Shown: positions 1 to 5,248 of the stretch, one piece after another
Layout: every line of letters starts with the position of its first letter
Numbering within the stretch: the stretch's first letter is position 1
Assembly: GCA_964573855.1 (NCBI GenBank)
Contig: CAZNKO010000037.1
Coordinates: 1-8,231 of the forward strand
Length of the DNA: 8,231 nucleotides
Origin: CAZNKO01 sp964573855
GTDB lineage: Bacteria > Patescibacteriota > Patescibacteriia > UBA9934 > GWF2-40-263
Direction of reading: 5' to 3'
Program-made: the position numbers and the translations under genes
Notes under the pieces: model-generated
Seen by the model: the letters and a program-made list of their open reading frames with translations, nothing else
What the model was told of the DNA's origin: nothing
Database searches by the model: none

Positions 1-41
1 CTCTTTTTGTTTCATCGCGGCAGGTTTTTTCCGCTCATAGA

Positions 42-1301
42 TCAGCGGATCGATGCATAGCCGCCAGGGACGCCATGTGGAGAATAGACGATTTGCCAGA
101 GCTGGTTTTGGCGCGCACGGAAGGTCGCGGCTGAAGCGAGAAGATAGAAGCGCCACATGCGATGGAACCGCTCGGCCTTCGACTGGCTCAGGCCGACCCT
201 GAGCTCTGTCGCCCTTCGAGGATCCTCAGGGCGACCCTGAGGTATCGAATGGGTCGAAGGGTCGTCATAGTGCGATTTCAATTCGTCCCAGTGACTCTTG
301 AAGTTTTTGTGCCAGGCCATAAGAGTTTTTTCGTAGTCGGCCGAGAAATTGTGCCAGTCTTCCATCACAAAAAGCCCTTCCGCAGCTTTGGTGATCTGTG
401 CCGCGGACGGCAGCATGGAGTCTGGGAAGATATATTTGTTGACCCAGGGATCGGTCGAACGGACGGATGTGTTGCCTCCGATCGTATGGAGGAGGAAGAG
501 GCCGTCGTCTTTGAGGCAGCGTCGCGCCACCTCAAAATACGTCCGATAATTTTTATAACCCACGTGCTCGAACATCNNNNNNNNNNCGAACATCCCAAGC
601 GAGATGATATGGTCGAATGATTCTCGGATCTCACGGTAATCCTGGAGTCGGAGTTCAACCGGGAGGCCGCGACAAAGTTCGGTACCGAGTTTTATTTGTT
701 CCTTTGAAACCGTGATACCTGTGACACGTGCCTCGTATTTCTCGGCCGCGAATTTCGCAAAACTCCCCCAACCACAACCAATGTCGAGCACGTGCTGGCC
801 CTTCTTTAACCCAATTTTTCGGCACACCAAATCAAGTTTTGCTTCTTGCGCCTCCTCAAGTGTCATCTCTTGCTCGTTCCCTGTCCTCTGTTCCTTGTTC
901 CCTTTCCAATACCCGCAGGTGTACGTCATGCGCCGGTCGAGCATGGCCTGATACAAGTCATTCCCTTTGTCGTAGTGGGCTTGCGCGATGCGATAGGCCC
1001 GCATGCCTGCCTGCCGGTTCATGATTTGGGCAAGGATCGCGTCGCGGATCAGAGAAAAACTGGGCCGGAGTTTTTTGTGGACTTGATGATGAAAAATGCG
1101 CGTGAGGAGTTCATCGAGCGCCTCGCAATCCCACCATCCATCCATGTAGGCCTCGCCGAATCCAAGCGAGCCTTGGGAGAGAATGCGCGCGTAGAGGCGT
1201 TCGTCGTGAACGTGAATGTCCCACGGATTCGTCCCGTTGATCGTAATCCCCGTTCCTTCCAGCAGAAGTTCAATGCGTTTTTGGAGCGTGGCATTCGGCA
1301 T
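42..1301 (-). CDS. cfa: Cyclopropane-fatty-acyl-phospholipid synthase, with assembly gap and two in-frame insertions
   Basis: Transfers a methylene group from S-adenosylmethionine onto cis double bonds of membrane phospholipid acyl chains, at the inner face of the membrane. As written it has 419 residues, against about 382 in E. coli Cfa. The N-terminal domain has GSLGFGEAYMDGWW (44-57). The SAM-binding motif VLDIGCGWG is at 171-179. Residues matching the E. coli bicarbonate/active site are present: C129 (YTCGYWK), E245 (FEHVG), H272 (LLHTIG) and Y323 (ADYEKTL). The C-terminus LWQIVYSPHG is typical. Three stretches explain the extra length: residues 134-146 and 347-374 look like inserted repeats, and about six residues around 239-244 come from an N gap. 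Without them the protein would be near 372 residues. The start is the ATG at 1301, directly beside an inverted-repeat element, with no clear Shine-Dalgarno. The family is certain; activity is likely but unproven because of the insertions. Confidence 0.95.
   Translation of the reverse strand: MPNATLQKRIELLLEGTGITINGTNPWDIHVHDERLYARILSQGSLGFGEAYMDGWWDCEALDELLTRIFHHQVHKKLRPSFSLIRDAILAQIMNRQAGMRAYRIAQAHYDKGNDLYQAMLDRRMTYTCGYWKGNKEQRTGNEQEMTLEEAQEAKLDLVCRKIGLKKGQHVLDIGCGWGSFAKFAAEKYEARVTGITVSKEQIKLGTELCRGLPVELRLQDYREIRESFDHIISLGMFXXXXMFEHVGYKNYRTYFEVARRCLKDDGLFLLHTIGGNTSVRSTDPWVNKYIFPDSMLPSAAQITKAAEGLFVMEDWHNFSADYEKTLMAWHKNFKSHWDELKSHYDDPSTHSIPQGRPEDPRRATELRVGLSQSKAERFHRMWRFYLLASAATFRARQNQLWQIVYSPHGVPGGYASIR
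180..263. repeat. Palindromic repeat inserted in frame in cfa (insert II)
   Basis: Two related units stand side by side. The first has gctcagg (186-192) facing cctgagc (198-204). The second has cctcaggg (224-231) facing ccctgagg (235-242), inside an outer pair cccttcga (212-219) and tcgaaggg (254-261). The segment encodes Cfa residues 347-374, which have no counterpart in E. coli Cfa, where the conserved Tyr is followed almost directly by SERF. The sequence type (CCTTCGA...CTCAGG) resembles dispersed repeats common in metagenomic bacterial genomes; that match is from memory. Confidence 0.75.
577..586. other. Assembly gap (10 N) flanked by an 8-bp duplicate
   Basis: The N run is flanked on the left (569-576) and right (587-594) by the same octamer, cgaacatc. 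Removing the Ns and one octamer (18 bp, six codons) keeps cfa in frame and changes a duplicated GMF-X-MFEHVG into the family-normal GMFEHVG. The gap therefore probably hides no sequence: two overlapping contig ends were not merged. Confidence 0.85.
864..902. repeat. Low-complexity GTTCCCTGT-type repeat inserted in frame in cfa (insert I)
   Basis: This plus-strand tract repeats gttccctgt / ctgttcc / gttccc. It encodes Cfa residues 134-146 (GNKEQRTGNEQEM), between the conserved YWK and the LEEAQEAK helix, where E. coli Cfa has only a few residues. The same type of sequence, in reverse complement, occurs at 4842-4870 upstream of rpmG. Confidence 0.55.
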
Positions 1302-1302
1302 A

Positions 1303-1442
1303 CCCAGTACTACAACTTCGATAGAAACAGTGGAACCTGTTTCTGGAGTAAAAATTTATGGCTGTCGGGTTCTTTGTGTTGATGCATAGATATTCTGGAG
1401 ACAACGGACGCTGGCAGAAACATCGAAGTTGTAGTGACTGGG
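1303..1442. mobile_element. MITE-like inverted-repeat element, about 140 bp
   Basis: The arm at 1303-1322 is the reverse complement of 1422-1442: 20 of 20 bases pair, with one extra base in the right arm. Both outer edges carry cata (1299-1302 and 1443-1446), as expected of a 4-bp target duplication. An inner hairpin pairs agaaacag (1323-1330) with ctgtttct (1337-1344). No transposase lies in the window, so it would have to be mobilised in trans. It could instead be a long leader hairpin of cfa, because the left arm touches the cfa start codon. Confidence 0.5.
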
Positions 1443-1494
1443 CATAGATACCCCACTTTCGCATATCGAGACGGAGGAGTAAACTACGTTGCAT

Positions 1495-1620
1495 ATGATG
1501 GGATATTATTACAACATGATGGGCTTCGGCAGCGGCGTCGGAGGCATCACGATGATCCTTCTTTGGATCCTCCTCGTCCTTGCCATCATCGCACTCTGGA
1601 AGTACATCAACAAAAAGTAG
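1495..1620 (+). CDS. Small single-pass membrane protein, 41 aa
   Basis: The product opens with a Gly/Tyr/Met-rich stretch (MMGYYYNMMGFGSG). One hydrophobic helix follows at about residues 18-35 (ITMILLWILLVLAIIALW), then a short basic tail, KYINKK. It is probably an inner-membrane peptide with a short cytoplasmic tail. Small Gly/Met/Tyr-rich membrane proteins with or without a SHOCT tail are common in CPR genomes; no SHOCT domain is present here. A strong GGAGGAG lies at 1473-1479. Its spacing to the ATG at 1495 is long (15 nt); an in-frame TTG at 1489 would have 9 nt spacing and add two residues, so the start may be 1489. A terminator follows at once. Function unknown. Confidence 0.7.
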   Translation: MMGYYYNMMGFGSGVGGITMILLWILLVLAIIALWKYINKK

Positions 1621-1624
1621 AATG

Positions 1625-1653
1625 AAAATACTCGTCGATCGGCGAGTATTTTT
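1625..1653 (+). terminator. Hairpin terminator after the small membrane protein
   Basis: aaaatactcg (1625-1634) pairs perfectly with cgagtatttt (1643-1652) across an 8-nt loop and runs into a T tract ending at 1653. The A-rich left arm means it could also work on the other strand. It ends only 8 nt before the next start codon. Confidence 0.75.
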
Positions 1654-1661
1654 GCAATTTT

Positions 1662-2828
1662 ATGCCACGACGCCTGCCGCGGAACATCGTCATCGTCGCC
1701 TTGGTGGCGCTTGCCTCGGGGTTCGGGCAAGACCTGATTACGCCTATTTTGCCGGGATTTCTTGTGGCGCTCGGGGTGAGCCGGGCGGGTATTGGATTTA
1801 TTGACGGCCTCCTCCAAGGACTGACCGCTGTTTTTCGTTTTGTCTCTGGAATTCTTTCGGATCGATTTCGTTCTCGCAAAGGCCTCGTGTTTTTTGGATA
1901 TGCTATTTCGTCGGTGTCGCGTCCGCTGCTCGCCCTTGCCGGTTCTTTCGGATTTGTTGCAGCCCTTCGCGCGTTTGATGGAGTTGGAAAAGGGATGAAG
2001 GATGCACCTCGTGACGCGCTCGTCGCAGATTCTGCCGAAGCGGGAATACGCGGCCGCGCTTTTGGGTTTCATCGGCTCGTGGACACGGCCGGATCCGTGT
2101 TCGGCCCGCTGCTCGCCGGCGCCATTCTGCTCGCGCTCACTCCTTCCCTCGGGAGCTATCGTATTATTTTTGCGCTTGCCGCGATTCCAGGCGCGATCGC
2201 TCTTCTCCTGATCATTTTTGGCATTCGAGAACCAAAAGCGGAAGGGCGTTCACGAACGAGTCCTCGCAACAAGCTCCCGGCGGCCTTCTGGATCTTTACA
2301 GCCGGGACCGCCCTCGCGATGCTGACGCGCGTTAACGATTCGCTGTTTCTCGTCCGCGCCGGAGACGCTGGCATCCCGGCCGCGTGGATCCCGATCCTCT
2401 TCGGCGGCTTCACGCTGCTTTACGCTCTCCTGTCTTACCCCATCGGCATCTGGAGCGACCGAGTCGGGCGCCTCCCGCTTATCGCAACGGGCTGGATCGT
2501 GCTCGCCGTTGTTGAGGCTGGGTTCGCTTTGTCGCCCTCGATTGCATCGGCCCTGTCTCTGTTCGCCCTTTTTGGACTTTTTTACGCGCTGACCGAGGGA
2601 TCTGGCCGCGCTATTATCGCCGATTTTGTGCCGTCGGAGGCGCGCGGCACGGCCTACGCTATCTTTCATTCCATCACCGGAGTTGCGGTGATCGTGGGCG
2701 GGTACGGGCTCGGGAAAATCTGGGATGCATTCACGCCCGCCGCCGCGTTCGGCATCGCCGCTCTCGGCTCTCTTTTCGGCGCGCTTCTTCTCTCTCGTGC
2801 CGGCCTCAAGGGGCGATTCACATCATAA
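1662..2828 (+). CDS. MFS transporter, 12 TM, 388 aa
   Basis: A full-length major facilitator superfamily permease, moving a small solute or drug across the cytoplasmic membrane; the substrate cannot be told from sequence. Both halves keep the cytoplasmic loop 2-3 motif: GILSDRFRSRKG (63-74) and IGIWSDRVGRLP (261-272). The first half also has VGKGMKDAPRDALVAD (108-123) and RGRAFGFHRLVDTAGSVFGP (130-149). This pattern belongs to a widespread bacterial MFS subgroup. A basic central loop (about 189-205) joins the halves. The start MPRRLPRN just before TM1 fits the positive-inside rule. There is no Shine-Dalgarno, and a terminator hairpin ends 8 nt upstream, so transcription must begin very close or read through. 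The malic enzyme gene begins 4 nt after the stop, which suggests co-transcription and perhaps a link to organic acid transport (inference only). Confidence 0.93.
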   Translation: MPRRLPRNIVIVALVALASGFGQDLITPILPGFLVALGVSRAGIGFIDGLLQGLTAVFRFVSGILSDRFRSRKGLVFFGYAISSVSRPLLALAGSFGFVAALRAFDGVGKGMKDAPRDALVADSAEAGIRGRAFGFHRLVDTAGSVFGPLLAGAILLALTPSLGSYRIIFALAAIPGAIALLLIIFGIREPKAEGRSRTSPRNKLPAAFWIFTAGTALAMLTRVNDSLFLVRAGDAGIPAAWIPILFGGFTLLYALLSYPIGIWSDRVGRLPLIATGWIVLAVVEAGFALSPSIASALSLFALFGLFYALTEGSGRAIIADFVPSEARGTAYAIFHSITGVAVIVGGYGLGKIWDAFTPAAAFGIAALGSLFGALLLSRAGLKGRFTS

Positions 2829-2832
2829 TTTT

Positions 2833-3981
2833 ATGAATTACGACGAACAAGCGTTGGAACTCCACAAGCGTTTGAAAGGGAAAATCGGCCTCGAGGTCAA
2901 AACACCGATCCGGTCGCGGGAGGATCTTTCGGTCGCGTACACGCCCGGGGTCGCGGCTCCCTGCAAGGTGATTGCAAAAGACCCAGAAGCGGTGTGGGAG
3001 TATACAGCGCGGGGGAATTTAGTTGCAGTTGTAACAGACGGCAGCGCGGTCTTGGGGCTCGGGAATATCGGCGCCATGGCCGGCATGCCGGTCATGGAAG
3101 GGAAGGCGGTTCTATTCAAGGAGTTCGCGGGCATTGACGCGTTTCCGATTTGCCTTTCCACACAAGATACGGAAGAGATTATTCGCGCGGTCGCGGCGAT
3201 CGCGCCCACCTTCGGCGGGATCAATTTGGAAGACATCGCGGCTCCGCGTTGTTTTGAGGTCGAGGCGCGCTTGAAGGAGATGTTGGACATTCCCGTGTTC
3301 CATGACGACCAGCACGGCACGGCGATTGTGGTGACGGCCGGCATTTTGAATGCCTGCAAGGTAACGGGCCGGAAGCTTTCGGAGGCAAAAATTGTCGTGA
3401 GCGGCGCGGGTGCCGCCGGAGTCGCCGTGACAGACCAGCTTCTGAACCGCGGGGTGAAGGACATTGTCGTCGTGGACAGCAAAGGGATGGTCGTTTCTTC
3501 CCGCACGGATTTGAATGTCTCAAAACAAGCGCTCGCCGCGAAGACGAATCCGGCTCGTCTATCCGGTTCTCTTGCGGAGGCCGTGCGCGGCCGCGACATT
3601 TTTATCGGCGTGTCCGCGCCCGGCATTTTGACGCCCGGCATGGTGAAGACGATGCGGCCGCATCCGATCATTTTTGCGCTTGCGAATCCCACCCCAGAAA
3701 TCATGCCGGACCTTGCCAAACAGGCAGGCGCCGCGGTCGTCGCGACCGGCCGGAGCGATTTCCCGAATCAAGTGAACAACGTCCTCGCGTTTCCGGGGGT
3801 GTTTCGCGGCGCGCTCGACGTGCGCGCGAAAGCGATCACGGAAGAAATGAAACGCGCCGCGGCCGAGGCGCTTGCGGCCTATGTCACCCAACCTTCCGCC
3901 GAGAACATCATCCCAGACGCGCTCGACAAAAACGTGGCTCAAGTCGTTGCGGCAGCCGTTCGGGAGGCGCACGTTGCGTAA
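2833..3981 (+). CDS. NAD(P)-dependent malic enzyme, 382 aa
   Basis: Oxidative decarboxylation of L-malate to pyruvate and CO2 with reduction of NAD(P)+, in the cytosol. The short bacterial form carries the usual landmarks: catalytic Tyr36 in AYTPGVAAP (35-43), Lys91 in MEGKAVLFKE (88-97), metal-binding NLEDIAAPRCFE (131-142) and FHDDQHGTA (156-164), the Rossmann glycine motif GAGAAG (191-196), and NPTPEI (285-290). There is no C-terminal phosphotransacetylase-like domain, so it is not the long MaeB type. The frame stays open upstream to 2725, but that part overlaps the MFS gene and is unlike the family; MNYDEQALELHKR at 2833 is the natural start. It follows the MFS gene by 4 nt. Its final codons contain the -35 element of the tRNA-Trp promoter. 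Which cofactor is used cannot be seen. Confidence 0.95.
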   Translation: MNYDEQALELHKRLKGKIGLEVKTPIRSREDLSVAYTPGVAAPCKVIAKDPEAVWEYTARGNLVAVVTDGSAVLGLGNIGAMAGMPVMEGKAVLFKEFAGIDAFPICLSTQDTEEIIRAVAAIAPTFGGINLEDIAAPRCFEVEARLKEMLDIPVFHDDQHGTAIVVTAGILNACKVTGRKLSEAKIVVSGAGAAGVAVTDQLLNRGVKDIVVVDSKGMVVSSRTDLNVSKQALAAKTNPARLSGSLAEAVRGRDIFIGVSAPGILTPGMVKTMRPHPIIFALANPTPEIMPDLAKQAGAAVVATGRSDFPNQVNNVLAFPGVFRGALDVRAKAITEEMKRAAAEALAAYVTQPSAENIIPDALDKNVAQVVAAAVREAHVA

Positions 3982-4001
3982 GAAAAAATTTTGTGTACAA
4001 T
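3974..4001 (+). promoter_or_regulatory. Promoter of tRNA-Trp
   Basis: TTGCGT (3974-3979) and TACAAT (3996-4001) are 16 bp apart, which would start RNA about five bases before the tRNA. The -35 overlaps the last codons and stop of the malic enzyme gene. Confidence 0.6.
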
Positions 4002-4012
4002 GCGCCCCACGG

Positions 4013-4086
4013 AGGGGCGTCGTTCAATGGTAGGACACCGGTCTCCAAAACCGGTAACGTGGGTTCGATTCCCCCCGCCCCTGCCA
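4013..4086 (+). tRNA. tRNA-Trp (anticodon CCA)
   Basis: The cloverleaf folds with acceptor AGGGGCG (4013-4019) against CGCCCCT (4076-4082), D stem GTTC/GGAC and anticodon stem CCGGT/ACCGG. The loop CTCCAAA gives anticodon CCA at 4045-4047. Discriminator G and an encoded CCA (4084-4086) follow. The first half is almost identical to E. coli tRNA-Trp. One T-stem pair (T4060 with C4074) is mismatched. Confidence 0.96.
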
Positions 4087-4120
4087 CAAAAAATTCTGCT
4101 CGCACAAGTAGGATTTTTTG
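4087..4120 (+). terminator. Terminator after tRNA-Trp
   Basis: caaaaaattc (4087-4096) pairs with ggattttttg (4111-4120), with one G-T wobble, across a 14-nt loop; the right arm ends in a T run. It directly follows the tRNA CCA. Confidence 0.6.
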
Positions 4121-4159
4121 TTTGAGCGAGAATGGACAGAATTGAAAAGAGATGGGAAA

Positions 4160-4618
4160 ATGATCGCGATGTTTGTGAGGAGGATCTGCAAGCGCTTTGT
4201 TCGTTTCTGCCGCCATCGGCCTCCCGGCCTGATTCGCGTGATTATGTATCGCGCGGCGTGGGCGTTGATCCAACTCGTTTTTGCGGCCCTCCTGTTCGGT
4301 TGGCTCGCGCTTCGACAATACACGCTTTTTCTTGTGCCAGAACCGCCGATATCCATCGAGACTCTCGTGTTCTTTGCATGGCTCCTTGTCGTGTTCGGAA
4401 TTTTGAATGTCGTTATCTGTCTCGGGATGTGGTCGCGTTCCTGGACCATCAGGCGCATTTTCGTCGCAGTTCTCCTTGTCGTTGCGGCATTCGACATTGT
4501 CCAGATGATCGTCGATTTTTCTTATCTCGCTCTCCTCATCTTCGTGATCGACATGATCATTCTGTATTATTTTTTGATTGTCCTGCCAAAATATTTGCGC
4601 CGCCAAAAAACTGCCTGA
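4160..4618 (+). CDS. Four-helix membrane protein of unknown function, 152 aa
   Basis: I do not recognise the family. A basic N-terminus (RRICKRFVRFCRHR, 7-20) is followed by four hydrophobic segments at about 31-53, 66-90, 97-117 and 119-142, and a basic end (KYLRRQKTA). This suggests a cytoplasmic-membrane protein with both ends inside. Acidic residues D112, D119 and D131 lie in or near the last two helices and could be functional. The ATG at 4160 is chosen; an in-frame TTG at 4118 lies inside the tRNA-Trp terminator arm. There is no clear Shine-Dalgarno. The gene stands alone, with a dispersed repeat and a shared terminator directly after its stop. The hydrophobic pattern supports this frame over the overlapping frame at 4132-4650. 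Confidence 0.75.
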   Translation: MIAMFVRRICKRFVRFCRHRPPGLIRVIMYRAAWALIQLVFAALLFGWLALRQYTLFLVPEPPISIETLVFFAWLLVVFGILNVVICLGMWSRSWTIRRIFVAVLLVVAAFDIVQMIVDFSYLALLIFVIDMIILYYFLIVLPKYLRRQKTA

Positions 4619-4651
4619 CGGCGGGAGATCCTTCACTTCGTTCAGGATGAC
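4619..4651. repeat. Dispersed repeat of the 'VILNEVKDL' type
   Basis: The core gatccttcacttcgttcagg (4627-4646), continuing into atgac, translates on the minus strand as FVILNEVKDL. This peptide appears in many spurious annotations because the DNA repeat is scattered through many bacterial genomes (known from memory). A weak hairpin pairs atcct (4628-4632) with aggat (4644-4648). It directly follows the stop of the 4-TM gene, and its end forms part of the terminator stem. Confidence 0.65.
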
Positions 4652-4678
4652 AAAAGCCCCGTTCTGGGGCTTTGTCAT
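4647..4678. terminator. Two-way terminator between the 4-TM gene and rpmG
   Basis: A stem of about 13 pairs joins 4647-4660 (atgacaaaagcccc) to 4666-4678 (ggggctttgtcat), with one bulged A and loop gttct. A/T flanks on both sides suit convergent genes. The rpmG stop codon lies inside the right arm. Confidence 0.8.
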
Positions 4679-4830
4679 TTTGTCTCTTTGTGCGGCGTGT
4701 GCTTGCGGCACCACTTGCAGTACTTGGAGAGCTCGAGGCGCTCTTTGAGCGTCTTTTTGTTTTTGGTGCTGTGATAGCCGATCTCTTTGCACTCCGTGCA
4801 TTCGAATTTTATCAGGGTGTCTTGGGACAT
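4675..4830 (-). CDS. rpmG: 50S ribosomal protein L33, 51 aa
   Basis: A small protein of the large ribosomal subunit, near the E site. The 51-residue product begins MSQDTLIKFECTECKEIGYH and ends KYCKWCRKHTPHKETK. Two CxxC pairs (C11/C14 and C38/C41) form the zinc ribbon of the 'C+' L33 type. YHSTKNKK (19-26) and the KYC(K)WC segment are family hallmarks. The start ATG is at 4830, preceded by A/T-rich sequence without a Shine-Dalgarno; further upstream lies a GGGAACAGGG-type repeat. It is last in the minus-strand array after three tRNA genes and probably co-transcribed with them. Its stop lies in the shared terminator stem. Confidence 0.95.
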   Translation of the reverse strand: MSQDTLIKFECTECKEIGYHSTKNKKTLKERLELSKYCKWCRKHTPHKETK

Positions 4831-4841
4831 AAAAAAAGATA

Positions 4842-4870
4842 GGGAACAGGGAACGGGGGAACAGGGGGAG
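4842..4870. repeat. GGGAACAGGG-type low-complexity repeat
   Basis: Imperfect tandem gggaacagggaacggggg followed by aacagggggag, lying between tRNA-Thr(UGU) and rpmG. It shares acagggaac (4846-4854) with the reverse complement of the tract inside cfa at 876-884. Confidence 0.55.
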
Positions 4871-4897
4871 GATAGGCGGGTGGGAGATTTTTGTCAA

Positions 4898-4973
4898 TGG
4901 AGCCGAAAGTGGGACTCGAACCCACGACCTACGGTTTACAAAACCGTTGCTCTACCAACTGAGCTATTTCGGC
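4898..4973 (-). tRNA. tRNA-Thr (anticodon TGT)
   Basis: On the minus strand, acceptor GCCGAAA pairs with TTTCGGC. The D arm is GCTC...GAGC, and anticodon stem ACGGT/ACCGT has loop TTTGTAA, giving TGT (4938-4940). The T arm is GTGGG/CCCAC. Discriminator T and an encoded CCA (4898-4900) follow. 76 nt. Confidence 0.97.
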
Positions 4974-4982
4974 AATTTTTGC

Positions 4983-5079
4983 CCCACTCCGATCTCGCTT
5001 CGCGAGAGCTTCGTTAGGGGCATCCCACATCGCCATTTGATCCGTTCATCCCTAACGGAGCCCGAAGGGCGAAGTGGGA
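4983..5079. repeat. Pair of inverted REP-like palindromic units between tRNA genes
   Basis: gcttcgttaggg (5008-5019) faces ccctaacggagc (5050-5061), and ccccact (4982-4988) faces agtgggat (5073-5080) with variation. Each unit has its own hairpin: ctcgc/gcgag (4994-4998, 5002-5006) and gccc/gggc (5060-5063, 5067-5070). It fills the spacer between tRNA-Tyr and tRNA-Thr(UGU). Confidence 0.6.
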
Positions 5080-5165
5080 TGGTGGGCGGGGGAGGATTCG
5101 AACCTCCGAAGCCGTGAGGCAACAGATTTACAGTCTGTCCCGTTTGACCACTTCGGTACCCGCCC
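5080..5165 (-). tRNA. tRNA-Tyr (anticodon GTA)
   Basis: The 86-nt class II tRNA has a long variable arm. Acceptor GGGCGGG pairs with CCCGCCC. Anticodon stem ACAGA/TCTGT has loop CTGTAAA, giving GTA (5129-5131). The T arm is GGAGG/CCTCC. Discriminator A and encoded CCA (5080-5082) follow. Confidence 0.97.
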
Positions 5166-5205
5166 GTGATTGTCATTTCTCAACTGGAGCCGTCGACCAG
5201 GATTG

Positions 5206-5247
5206 TCAGCCAAAGGCTGATCCGCCTCCGGCGGAAACTGGTTCAGC
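5206..5247. repeat. Tandem hairpins between tRNA-Thr(GGU) and tRNA-Tyr
   Basis: tcagcc/ggctga (5206-5211, 5215-5220, loop aaa) is followed directly by tccgcc/ggcgga (5221-5226, 5230-5235, loop tcc). gctga (5216-5220) can alternatively pair with tcagc (5243-5247). The two compact palindromes resemble REP-type elements and occupy the tRNA spacer. Confidence 0.55.
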
Positions 5248-5248
5248 G

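Noticed and set aside
22..50. Terminator for cfa
   Set aside because: ccgct/agcgg (31-35, 44-48) forms only a five-pair stem overlapping the stop; on the cfa strand it is followed by As, not Ts.
1303..1442. Integron attC site
   Set aside because: The length and inverted arms are suggestive, but the ends do not carry RYYYAAC / GTTRRRY core sites, and there is no integrase or gene cassette structure.
2725..2832. N-terminal extension of the malic enzyme
   Set aside because: The 36 extra residues overlap the MFS gene and have no resemblance to the family; MNYDEQALELHKR at 2833 is the normal beginning.
2838..3719. Long minus-strand open frame opposite the malic enzyme
   Set aside because: It is a shadow of a high-scoring plus-strand gene with all catalytic motifs; the product has no recognisable features.
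4118..4159. TTG start for the 4-TM protein
   Set aside because: The codon lies in the right arm of the tRNA-Trp terminator and has no Shine-Dalgarno; the ATG at 4160 is better placed.
3908..4897. Long minus-strand open frame of 329 codons
   Set aside because: It crosses tRNA-Trp, the 4-TM gene and rpmG. Its GIEPTLPVLETGVLPLN-type peptide is the usual false product of reading a tRNA gene backwards, and its VILNEVKDL comes from a dispersed repeat.
4787..5017. Small plus-strand frame with WDSNPRPTVYKTVALPTEL
   Set aside because: This is the familiar false peptide from the antisense of a tRNA gene, here tRNA-Thr(UGU).
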